Below the pieces are notes generated by a model that saw only the letters and a list, made by a program, of their open reading frames with translations, was not told where the DNA came from and ran no database searches. From contig JBDTVG010000078.1 of NCBI GenBank assembly GCA_040007395.1, positions 1-37,614 of the forward strand: a stretch of 37,614 nucleotides of DNA, given 5' to 3'. The translations under genes were made by a program, and so were the position numbers. The stretch is from DATGFK01 sp040007395. Its GTDB lineage: Bacteria > Chloroflexota > Anaerolineae > Aggregatilineales > UBA2796. This document shows, piece by piece, positions 7,525 to 14,748 of the stretch; positions within the stretch are counted from its first letter, which is position 1; the number at the start of each line of letters is the position of its first letter.

Positions 7525-8340
7525 TTAAGGTTCAAATGGTTTTACGTAGCCAAGTTGAGAGGATAAAGTTTGTGTTACCCGGATAACTTCTTTTGATAAC
7601 TGATGCAAATGATCAAGGGTCAGCCGATAGGCAGGCCCTGCGATGCTCATGGCGGCGACAATGCGCCCTGAATTCCCAAAAACTGGTGCTGCCACGCAGC
7701 GTGTCCCATCATCAACTTCACGGTCATCGATGGCATAGCCATGTTGGCGGATTCGTTCTAGCTCGTGCATCAGTGTATCAGGATTGATAATCGTATGCCC
7801 GGTGTATGGCTTGAGCGGAACAATTTGATTTAGCAATTTTTGGCATTCGTCTGGCAACAGGTAGGCAAGGATTGCTTTGCCCATCGCTGAACTGTGAACG
7901 GTGATGCGCGTCCCGACATACGAACGCAGTTGCACAAAATTTTGCTTTTCGGCAGTCTGTGGACTTTCTTCCTTTCCAATATACAGGATGTCTGCGCCAT
8001 CCAATATCGAAAGGTTTCCCGTCTCATTAGAAATTGCACATAACTCATGAAGATATGGACGAGCAATTTCTTGCAGATTAAGACCATCCAACACAACCTT
8101 GCCAAGTGATAGCAGTTTGGTTCCTAGCAAGTAGTTGTAGTTACCGTCAGTACGAACAAACCCGCGCGACATTAACGTGGTGAGCAGGCGGTAGGCGGTA
8201 GGGCGTGACATTGAGCAAGCCCTCGCGATTTCTTGAGCGGACATCGGACGCGAGTGATGCGCCAAACACTCTAGCACATCAAGCGCTTTAATCACTGTGG
8301 TGGATTGGTTAGCATCATTTTCGTTGTGATTGTTCGCCAT
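7525..8340 (-). CDS. IclR-family transcriptional regulator
   Basis: This DNA-binding regulator of 271 residues (from ATG 8340) has an N-terminal winged helix-turn-helix (MSAQEIARACSMSRPTAYRL) and a C-terminal ligand-binding GAF-like IclR domain (GTRITVHSSAMGKAILAYL; DDGTRCVAAPVF). An in-frame TTG at 8370 would add ten residues but has no good ribosome site, so ATG is preferred. IclR proteins often control aromatic- or sugar-acid catabolism and sense a pathway intermediate. The gene is divergent from the transporter genes across a region with repeated TGAACAG/CTGTTCA motifs, and upstream of the FAH-family gene. It most likely controls both directions and itself, with a sugar acid or keto-deoxy acid as ligand (inferred). 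Confidence 0.92.
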   Translation of the reverse strand: MANNHNENDANQSTTVIKALDVLECLAHHSRPMSAQEIARACSMSRPTAYRLLTTLMSRGFVRTDGNYNYLLGTKLLSLGKVVLDGLNLQEIARPYLHELCAISNETGNLSILDGADILYIGKEESPQTAEKQNFVQLRSYVGTRITVHSSAMGKAILAYLLPDECQKLLNQIVPLKPYTGHTIINPDTLMHELERIRQHGYAIDDREVDDGTRCVAAPVFGNSGRIVAAMSIAGPAYRLTLDHLHQLSKEVIRVTQTLSSQLGYVKPFEP

Positions 8341-8460
8341 AAATTGGTTATTATTTTCATAGGTGGGCAACCGTCTATCTTAGCGCGGTAGCCTACAAAA
8401 AGACAACAAGCTTAAAGTTTATAAAATACGATCGTTCTAGTGTTGTGTTAATAAAAATAA

Positions 8461-8487
8461 TGAACAGTCTGTTCAACAAATGAACAG
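8461..8487. promoter_or_regulatory. candidate IclR operator next to the regulator promoter
   Basis: A palindrome, TGAACAG-T-CTGTTCA (8461-8475), is followed by a third half-site TGAACAG (8481-8487). It overlaps the predicted start of the reverse-strand iclR-type transcript. The same heptamer recurs at 8652-8658 beside the opposite promoter, so it is the best candidate binding site of the regulator. Confidence 0.55.
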
Positions 8488-8491
8488 CACT

Positions 8492-8521
8492 ATCGTAGCA
8501 AACTTCTGACCTCATTGTCAA
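8492..8521 (-). promoter_or_regulatory. promoter for the IclR and FAH-family genes
   Basis: On the reverse strand, a perfect -35 TTGACA (8521-8516) is 18 bases from TACGAT (8497-8492). Transcription would begin near 8485, inside the repeated TGAACAG motifs, consistent with autorepression. Confidence 0.5.
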
Positions 8522-8617
8522 ATAACAATCCCAGCAACTGAAAATGTATCCCGTGTATTGTCCATTATGCAGCAAATAGATTTGTCTGACAATCCGTCCG
8601 GTAAATTTTCAGAGTGG

Positions 8618-8646
8618 TTGACAGACTTTTCGTTCAATGGTACGCT
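8618..8646 (+). promoter_or_regulatory. promoter for the sugar-acid transporter operon
   Basis: TTGACA (8618-8623) is 17 bases from TACGCT (8641-8646). The -10 is weak, as expected for a regulated promoter. The predicted start near 8653 falls on CTGTTCA, leaving a leader of about 210 bases before the solute-binding protein gene. Confidence 0.45.
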
Positions 8647-8651
8647 GTAAA

Positions 8652-8697
8652 CTGTTCAACTTTTAATCGTGTAGTTCAAATAATGAACCACGATTAA
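8652..8697. promoter_or_regulatory. candidate operator region at the transporter promoter
   Basis: This stretch has CTGTTCA (8652-8658) and a nested palindrome: outer arms TTAATCGTG (8663-8671) and CACGATTAA (8689-8697), inner arms GTTCA (8674-8678) and TGAAC (8684-8688). The inner sequence shares the GTTCA core of the heptamers at 8461-8487. Binding of the IclR protein here would block or activate the forward operon. Confidence 0.5.
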
Positions 8698-8862
8698 TCT
8701 GCTAAAGTTACTTTGCCATCAAAGTTCTAGGCAGAATCGCGCATTACCTATTGAGTAAGCCCAACAGTGGCTGGAAAATAGAATAGAAGGGAGCTTCACC
8801 AGCGGAGATAACAATTCCTAACCACTTAATTTTAGTCAGTTTTTACCAAGGAGATAAAACGC

Positions 8863-10266
8863 ATGACCAAGAAAAATATAAGCCGTAGAAAATTTCTGCT
8901 GGCAACCGCTGGCACAGGGCTTGGCTTAGTCGCATCGGGACTCGGTACTCATAGTATCCTCGCCGATACTACGCCGACACCTACACCACTGCCCTTACCA
9001 CAAGGTGCTGCTGGTCGGCTTACCGTCATTCATAAGACTGAATATTTTGCAGAAGTTCAGACTCTATTCCGCGAAGATGTTACCAAATATGCCGCGGCGC
9101 ATAATATTACGCTTGATATTTCGACGGCAAACCCAGAATTGTTCGGTGACTTCACCGCGAAAATGCTGGCTGCGGTACAAGCCGGCAATGCGCCAGACTT
9201 GGGGTATCACGTTCTGAGTATCCCACAAATGCACTCGCTTGACATCGTGGAAGATGTGTCCGATGTGGTGGCAAAAGCCATTAGTTTGTACGGCAACGTC
9301 GTTCCCGTAACTGCTGAGAACAATGCCAAGCTTGACGGCAAGTGGTGGGCTGTACCGTTTATGAGTGTGTCGCCCTGCTGGTTTGCCCGCAAAGACGTGT
9401 TTGATGCCGCAAAGATTGACCTGAAAACTCTCGATACATGGGATAAGCGACGCGAGGCCGCCCTCGCTGTTTCTAATCCCGATAAGAAAATGTGGGGATG
9501 GGGTCTGACCATCAACAAAAGTGGCGACGGTCACGGCTTAATTTTGGCAGTCATTCAGTCTTTTGGCGGCAGTTTCACGGATAAATCTGGGACAAAGGTG
9601 ACATTCAACTCGCCAGAGACAATCGCGGCCGTTGAATGGTTGAAGGAAACCTATACCAGCAGCAAATATAAACCCATGCTGCCACCCGGCATTGAAAGCT
9701 GGGGAGATTCCAACAATAACGAGGCGTATCTAGCAGGGACAGTTGCCCTGACTTTGAATCAACCGAGCATCTACGCAAAAGCCAAAGCCGACAAGAATCC
9801 CATTTTCGGTAATACAGCCTTATTGCATGGCCCCAAGACACTGGATGGGCGACTGTTGGAGGCAGGCAGCAGCGGTTGGTTGACGATCTTTAAGGGTTCT
9901 AAGAACATCGATGTCGCCAAGGATCTGATCTTAAACTTGCTAGATCCTGCCAATTTTGTGCCAATGGCGGAGTTGGGCGGCGGTCTATTCTTGCCAGCTT
10001 ACAAGAGCCTGTGGAACGACAAATTGCTGTCGGCTGATCCCAATTTTGTCATCCTTCAAGAAATTATGTTTAACCCAGAACTCTATTTGGGATCTTCGCA
10101 CCCAGCCCAGCCCAGCGCACTGATCGATGCGATAACCGCAGCCGCCATTACCAGCCAGATGATGTCAAATATCACCGGCAATGGGATGAGCGTCCAAGAT
10201 GCAGTTGCCGATGCCCACAAGAAAATTGTACAGATTTTTGAAGAGGGTGGAGTCAAGCAAAGCTAA
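8863..10266 (+). CDS. ABC transporter extracellular solute-binding protein (CUT1 type, Tat signal)
   Basis: ATG 8863 has AAGGAG at 8848-8853. This 467-residue protein begins with a twin-arginine signal (SRRKFLL, Arg8-Arg9) and a hydrophobic segment to about residue 34, then a TPTPTPLPLP linker. The rest is a family-1 (MalE-like) binding-protein fold, with AAVQAGNAPDLGYHV and WWAVPFMS typical of carbohydrate binders. There is no lipobox cysteine, so it is either released after cleavage or held by an uncleaved Tat anchor. It should capture a sugar or sugar acid outside the membrane and deliver it to the permease encoded next. A hairpin just after the stop probably raises its expression over the permease. 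The cognate ATPase is not in the window. Confidence 0.92.
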   Translation: MTKKNISRRKFLLATAGTGLGLVASGLGTHSILADTTPTPTPLPLPQGAAGRLTVIHKTEYFAEVQTLFREDVTKYAAAHNITLDISTANPELFGDFTAKMLAAVQAGNAPDLGYHVLSIPQMHSLDIVEDVSDVVAKAISLYGNVVPVTAENNAKLDGKWWAVPFMSVSPCWFARKDVFDAAKIDLKTLDTWDKRREAALAVSNPDKKMWGWGLTINKSGDGHGLILAVIQSFGGSFTDKSGTKVTFNSPETIAAVEWLKETYTSSKYKPMLPPGIESWGDSNNNEAYLAGTVALTLNQPSIYAKAKADKNPIFGNTALLHGPKTLDGRLLEAGSSGWLTIFKGSKNIDVAKDLILNLLDPANFVPMAELGGGLFLPAYKSLWNDKLLSADPNFVILQEIMFNPELYLGSSHPAQPSALIDAITAAAITSQMMSNITGNGMSVQDAVADAHKKIVQIFEEGGVKQS

Positions 10267-10288
10267 GTATTGAGAACTGTAGATCGAG

Positions 10289-10320
10289 GGAGAGAGCGAC
10301 GACAGTCGCTTTCTCCGTTT
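10289..10320 (+). terminator. stem-loop between binding-protein and permease genes
   Basis: GGAGAGAGCGAC (10289-10300) pairs with GTCGCTTTCTCC (10305-10316), with one mismatch and a GACA tetraloop, and GTTTTG follows. Such hairpins after binding-protein genes act as partial terminators or 3' stabilisers and give a large excess of binding protein over permease. Its position makes the in-frame TTG at 10320 an unlikely start for the permease. Confidence 0.7.
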
Positions 10321-10370
10321 TGATCGCTCCCCAAAATATTCAGTATTTTTTTGTTGAAAGATACAAGTTA

Positions 10371-12329
10371 ATGGATAAACGCGCTGAACTGAATGTAGCC
10401 GCCCCTTTGGTAGGCCAATCGGTTAACCGTCGGGCAAGGCGGCTCAATCATATATTAGGCCGCGATTGGAAGATCGCCTTACCATTCATCCTGCCTATCA
10501 TCATCATTATGGTGGGGTTGATTCTGTGGCCTTTCATCAATGCAATCTTACTTAGCCTCACCACGCGCTCTTTTGTGACCCGAACGGATCAATATGTAGG
10601 ACTAGACAATTACGTCCGCTTACTCCAAGACAGTGATTTTCTAAGCTCGATTAAAAATACGCTTGTTTTCACAGTTGCGTCACTAATTGTCAAATTCATC
10701 ATAGGGATGACGATTGCGCTGCTACTTAACGGGAATATGCCGTTCCGCAACATTTTGTCTGGGCTGATGCTGCTACCTTGGATCGTGCCAGAAGTCGTGA
10801 CGGCGTTAACATGGCGCAGTATTTATGATCCCATCTTCGGCGGCCTAAACCCGATTTTGCTTCAACTCCACTTGATTGATCGCCCGGTGGCGTGGCTTGC
10901 CGAACCGGGGTTAGCGATGGCAAGTGTCATTGTCGTGAACGTGTGGAAAGGCATTCCTTTTTACACCTTGCTGCTGCTAGCAGGGCTTAAAGCCATAGAC
11001 CGTGAACAATATGAAGCGGCTGAAGTGGACGGTGCGGATGTCATCCATCGTTTCCGATACATCACCTTGCCCGGACTACGCTATGTGATTATTGTAACTG
11101 TGCTGCTTTCGTTTATTTCAACCTTTAACACATTCGGGTTGATCTACCTGATGACTGGCGGTGGGCCGGGCGGAGCAACGCGGCTGTTTTCCATTCTAGC
11201 CTACGAAAAAGCGATTGTCGGTCTACGGTTCGGGCCGGGAATTGCGACTGCGTTCAGTATGGCTCCGATTATGGCGGTGATTATTTTTGTTTTGGCGCGG
11301 GTTATGCAGCCTGATGATGCGGTACGCAGCAAGGATAAGCAATCATCCGTAGATTGGGCAATGGGGCTGGTAGGCCGAGGACTTGCGCTGCTACTTGATC
11401 TTGTGTTCTGGCCTTTCGAGTGGTTATCGTGGCGGCTGGGGCGTGCGTTAAACACGTTGGTTCTCTCCAATAAGGCAGGCCAACCACGCTTAAAGCGGGC
11501 GCAGCAGGAGCAGGGGATGGTGGGGATTCGCTTGCTGATGCTGCTCCCCATACTTATTTTTGTCCTCTTCCCATTTTATTGGATCATCATCACGTCGTTC
11601 AAAACCGATCTTCAAATTCAGCAATTCACCTCTATTTATTGGCCTGACCCATGGACACTGGAGCAGCATCGAACGCTACTTTTCGATACGCCGTTCCTGA
11701 TTTGGTTTCGGAACACACTAATTGTGGCATCGACCAGTACCTTTGTCTCAGTTGCGGTCGCGGCTCTAGCCGCTTATGCGCTAGCACGGTTGAAATTCAC
11801 GGGTTCTAGGATGCTAACAACATTCTTGTTGATTACCTATTTGCTGCCCGCTTCGCTGATATTTATTCCGCTCTATCGTATTCTAACTGACCTGCATATT
11901 ATCAATACCTATTTTGCGCTGATCGTGACCTATCCAACATTCCTGATGCCGTTTGCGACTTGGGTGATGCTTGGCTATTTCCGCTCGATCCCTGTTGAAA
12001 TTGAAGAGGCCGCGATGATCGATGGCGCGACCCGCCTAAGCGTCTTCTGGCAAATCACTTTACCATTGGCGTTACCAGCGCTGTTTTCAGTCACACTGTT
12101 TGCCTTTACCAATGCTTGGAACGAGTTTCTATTCGCGTTTGTATTTATCACCAGTGAGAACCTCAAAACCCTGCCAGTAGGCTTGCAGCTTTTAGTCTTT
12201 GGCGATATTTACCCGTGGGGGCAGCTTATGTCTGCTTCGCTGCTGATGGCAATTCCTGTTGTCATTGTCTACATTTATGCACAGCGTTTTCTCGTGCAGG
12301 GACTAACTGCAGGGAGCATCAAAGGTTAA
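10371..12329 (+). CDS. single-chain fusion of both CUT1 ABC permease subunits (MalF-MalG type)
   Basis: This polypeptide of 652 residues (from ATG 10371) contains two complete binding-protein-dependent permease domains. The N-terminal half resembles MalF/UgpA, with its EAA loop YEAAEVDGAD at about 214-223. The C-terminal half resembles MalG/UgpE, with its EAA loop IEEAAMIDGA at about 544-553. These loops dock the cytoplasmic ATPase. The two are normally separate genes of about 300 and 280 codons. The joint at about 314-388 is charged and has an extra hydrophobic or amphipathic segment (LALLLDLVFWPFEWLSW). The frame is continuous, with no stop or shift at the joint. An in-frame TTG at 10320 lies in the terminator tail and is rejected. 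It forms the channel for the substrate captured by the upstream binding protein. Confidence 0.92.
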   Translation: MDKRAELNVAAPLVGQSVNRRARRLNHILGRDWKIALPFILPIIIIMVGLILWPFINAILLSLTTRSFVTRTDQYVGLDNYVRLLQDSDFLSSIKNTLVFTVASLIVKFIIGMTIALLLNGNMPFRNILSGLMLLPWIVPEVVTALTWRSIYDPIFGGLNPILLQLHLIDRPVAWLAEPGLAMASVIVVNVWKGIPFYTLLLLAGLKAIDREQYEAAEVDGADVIHRFRYITLPGLRYVIIVTVLLSFISTFNTFGLIYLMTGGGPGGATRLFSILAYEKAIVGLRFGPGIATAFSMAPIMAVIIFVLARVMQPDDAVRSKDKQSSVDWAMGLVGRGLALLLDLVFWPFEWLSWRLGRALNTLVLSNKAGQPRLKRAQQEQGMVGIRLLMLLPILIFVLFPFYWIIITSFKTDLQIQQFTSIYWPDPWTLEQHRTLLFDTPFLIWFRNTLIVASTSTFVSVAVAALAAYALARLKFTGSRMLTTFLLITYLLPASLIFIPLYRILTDLHIINTYFALIVTYPTFLMPFATWVMLGYFRSIPVEIEEAAMIDGATRLSVFWQITLPLALPALFSVTLFAFTNAWNEFLFAFVFITSENLKTLPVGLQLLVFGDIYPWGQLMSASLLMAIPVVIVYIYAQRFLVQGLTAGSIKG

Positions 12330-12371
12330 GCCATATTTAGTTTCGTATCACATCTACCAAAAGGAACGAAA

Positions 12372-13535
12372 GTGAAAATAAGGGATGTTCAAGCCTGCGT
12401 CATTGGGCGGCAGGAACCACACAGTGGTGGTAGCGTCTGGACTTTTGTACGAGTTTATACGGACGAAGGCATCGTTGGAACGGGCGAATGTAATTCCGGT
12501 GGCCCGGGGTTTTCGGGGTTTGCTACCAAAGAAATGATTCTAGCGATCAAGCATTTATTGATCGGAGAAGATCCATTCAATATCAATATGATCTACGAGA
12601 AATTGCGACGATCAGGCCGTTATGGGGGTTCGACCAATGCCCCCTTTATCTTTGCGATAACCGGGATCGAAAATGCCCTGTATGATATTGTGGGCAAGGC
12701 ATTAGGCGTACCTGTCTATAAACTGCTTGGCGGAAAATTTCGCGACAAAATACGCCTCTATGCGGATTGCCACGCTGGCGAAACCGATGATGCCAAAGCC
12801 TATGGCGAGAAAGCGCTCGAAGTTATTGAGCAAGGGTTTAGCGCGGTAAAGTTTGACGTAGATGGCACGGGGCGTGGCAAACTCGATCCCTATAACTGGA
12901 CGCTTGGTGCCAAAGAGATGACCCACGTTATTGACCTAATCGCTGGGATTCGGGAAGCGATTGGCTATGAAATTGATCTCGCGATTGACTGTCATGGTCA
13001 ATTCGATTTACCATCAGCGATCACGCTGGCAAAAGCCGTTGAACCTGTACGCTTGCTGTGGTTGGAAGAACCCGTACCCGCCGAGAATATCGATGCACTG
13101 GCTCAAGTACGGGCGACAAGCAGTACGGTCATCTGCTCCGGCGAGAATCAGTATACGCGCTTTGAATTCTTGGAACTGTTTAGGCGTAAAGCAGTAGACA
13201 TTATTATGCCCGATCTGGCAAAAGCGGGCGGTATTGCCGAGGGAAAACGGATTGCCGATATTGCCGATGCCCACTATATCCCCATTGCGCCGCATAACGT
13301 TTCATCACCTTTGGGGATGATGGCATCTTGCCATGTCATGGCTTGTGTCCCTAATTTCTTGGTATTGGAACTGCACGCGCTAAACATCCCTTGGTGGAAT
13401 GATCTCTGTATCGGGGATCAACCTTTTGTTGAAAATGGTTTTATGACTGTTGCAGAGCGTCCCGGTATTGGTGTCGAACTGAACGATGAAGTAGCAAAAT
13501 CATTGCTGTGGAAAAATGACACCTATTTCAACTAA
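12372..13535 (+). CDS. enolase-superfamily acid-sugar dehydratase (galactonate dehydratase-like)
   Basis: GTG 12372 has AAGGAA at 12361-12366. The 387-residue protein has the enolase capping domain and barrel. Expected catalytic and metal residues are Lys160-x-Asp162 (AVKFDVD), Asp206 with His208 (DCHGQF), Glu232 (WLEEP), Glu258 (CSGEN), Asp281 (MPDLAKAGG) and His308 (APHNVSSP). An Asp-x-His at the first metal ligand is a feature of galactonate/gluconate-type dehydratases, where His is the acid that expels the 3-OH group. The reaction would turn an aldonate into a 2-keto-3-deoxy-aldonate. It follows the transporter by 42 bases, as if it acts on the imported compound. It is only distantly related to the enzyme at 4084-5358, so they probably have different substrates. 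Confidence 0.9.
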   Translation: MKIRDVQACVIGRQEPHSGGSVWTFVRVYTDEGIVGTGECNSGGPGFSGFATKEMILAIKHLLIGEDPFNINMIYEKLRRSGRYGGSTNAPFIFAITGIENALYDIVGKALGVPVYKLLGGKFRDKIRLYADCHAGETDDAKAYGEKALEVIEQGFSAVKFDVDGTGRGKLDPYNWTLGAKEMTHVIDLIAGIREAIGYEIDLAIDCHGQFDLPSAITLAKAVEPVRLLWLEEPVPAENIDALAQVRATSSTVICSGENQYTRFEFLELFRRKAVDIIMPDLAKAGGIAEGKRIADIADAHYIPIAPHNVSSPLGMMASCHVMACVPNFLVLELHALNIPWWNDLCIGDQPFVENGFMTVAERPGIGVELNDEVAKSLLWKNDTYFN

Positions 13536-13556
13536 CCTTGTCCAGAGGAAAATTAA

Positions 13557-14258
13557 ATGTCTGAACTAGTACAGTCTGTTGTTGAGTTGCAAGCCCGCTG
13601 GGACAAAATCCGTTCCGCCAATATCTACGATACATTAGACCGAATGGGCTACCCCAACCAATGCCTCGATCTGGGTATCAGGCCGCTGTTTCCGCATCGA
13701 CATCTCGCTGGTCAAGTCATCACGGTGCATGGCAGTGCTTACCCAGTCCCGCGTGGCGAGGAAGGTAGCGAATGGGGCGGTAACTTTTTTGAACAACTGC
13801 GCCAGATGCTCTATCCGGGCTGCGTGGTGGTGATTGAATCTGGGGGCGAAATGCACGCCGGGAAATTTGGGGAAATGACAAGCTGGGCGTTGCAGCAGGG
13901 CGGGGCGCGTGGCATCGTTGTCGATACTTATATCCGCGATTGGTTGGGCTTGGAAGTGATTCCTAACTATACAGCGTGTGCGCGTGGCACATCGCCCATA
14001 GAGTCATCGCAGCGTTGGCGGATCGATGCGATAAACGTAAACATCGGTATGCCGGGTACGATCACGAGCCGAGTACGGGTGCAGTCTGGAGATTGGATCG
14101 TTGCAGAAGCGGACGGTGTGATCGTCATTCCACAGGCAATCGCGATGGAAGCTTTGGTCAAAGTGGAAGCGATGGAAGCCGAAGAACAAGGAATGCGTGA
14201 AGACATGGCAGCGGGTATGTCTTTTGATGCGGCTTATAAGAAGTGGGGACGCGCCTAA
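13557..14258 (+). CDS. RraA-family protein (HMG/CHA aldolase-like)
   Basis: ATG 13557 has AGAGGA at 13544-13549 and lies 21 bases after the dehydratase gene. The 233-residue protein carries the family signature GEMTSWALQQGG...VDTYIRD, with Gly105-Glu106, Arg127 and Asp128. In class II pyruvate aldolases of this family (4-hydroxy-4-methyl-2-oxoglutarate aldolase), Arg and Asp hold pyruvate and the divalent metal. In E. coli the same fold is RraA, an inhibitor of RNase E. In a sugar-acid operon a metal-dependent retro-aldolase or oxaloacetate-decarboxylase-like role is more likely than RNase control. It could cleave a keto-deoxy acid to pyruvate and an aldehyde, since no DapA-type aldolase is nearby. 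This role is inferred. Confidence 0.82.
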   Translation: MSELVQSVVELQARWDKIRSANIYDTLDRMGYPNQCLDLGIRPLFPHRHLAGQVITVHGSAYPVPRGEEGSEWGGNFFEQLRQMLYPGCVVVIESGGEMHAGKFGEMTSWALQQGGARGIVVDTYIRDWLGLEVIPNYTACARGTSPIESSQRWRIDAINVNIGMPGTITSRVRVQSGDWIVAEADGVIVIPQAIAMEALVKVEAMEAEEQGMREDMAAGMSFDAAYKKWGRA

Positions 14259-14386
14259 TTTTCGCGGATAGTTGTTTCAGGTTCAAGTCGGCAATTGGGG
14301 TACTAACCAACAAAAGCGAATTGCCAATCCAAAAGTGGATTGCCAATCCTGATAAATGCTTCGAAACTTATTTAAAGTATCAACTA

Positions 14387-14432
14387 CGAGGTCAGGGAAT
14401 TAGCTGCATCAATGGCATCTTGACCTCGTTTT
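14387..14432 (+). terminator. possible terminator after the transporter operon
   Basis: CGAGGTCA (14387-14394) pairs perfectly with TGACCTCG (14421-14428), and TTTT follows. The 26-base loop is long, so this is moderate evidence. It lies about 130 bases after the RraA-like gene. Confidence 0.45.
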
Positions 14433-14515
14433 GGGCATCCCTAATATTTTCTACCTTTGCTCTTTTCCTGCATTCCGCTATATCCCCGATTCCTTGCGGC
14501 ACCAGATAGCTGTGC

Positions 14516-14544
14516 TTGACACTACAATTGTCATACAATATCAT
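14516..14544 (+). promoter_or_regulatory. promoter with internal inverted repeat for the YjhG-like gene
   Basis: TTGACA (14516-14521) is 17 bases from TATCAT (14539-14544), five of six bases of the consensus. TGACA-N7-TGTCA (14517-14521 and 14529-14533) overlaps the -35 and spacer and could be an operator different from the IclR motif. The dehydratase gene can therefore be transcribed on its own. Confidence 0.6.
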
Positions 14545-14748
14545 AAAAATGAGCCGTGCAAAAGACATGAGCCAACAATATGGCTAAACTCTGCTATGCC
14601 GATAAGCTGTGTGGGCTAATCCACTATTATGCCGTACTCTATATCACAGAAGATTAAAAATCGGTAATGATATCTGTTACTCTGAGTAGGAATAGGTGGC
14701 TTCCTCGGCTATATCTGGGTTTTTGCAAGTAAACTTTCGGAGCAAACT
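14545..14748 (+). other. long leader before the YjhG-like gene; nothing recognised
   Basis: The gap from 14259 to 14748 holds the possible terminator and promoter above. Near its start ATTGCCAATCC is repeated (14320-14330 and 14339-14349). If the promoter at 14516-14544 is right, about 195 bases of untranslated leader precede the gene. I recognise no riboswitch, tRNA or small gene in it. GGAG at 14739-14742 is the ribosome site. Confidence 0.4.

Noticed and set aside
10320..10370. TTG start 17 codons before the fused permease ATG
   Set aside because: The TTG is in the T tail of the hairpin that follows the binding-protein gene and has no ribosome site.
14281..14310. GTTCAAGTC resembling a tRNA T-loop
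   Set aside because: The flanking bases do not pair to form a T-stem and no acceptor or anticodon arm could be built around it.
14320..14349. Two ATTGCCAATCC copies considered as a CRISPR or iteron array
   Set aside because: Only two copies of 11 bases with an 8-base gap; no further repeats, cas genes or replication genes nearby.
14243..14509. 88-codon open frame after the RraA-like gene
   Set aside because: It starts inside the RraA-like gene, has no ribosome site, covers the possible terminator, and its composition is not protein-like.
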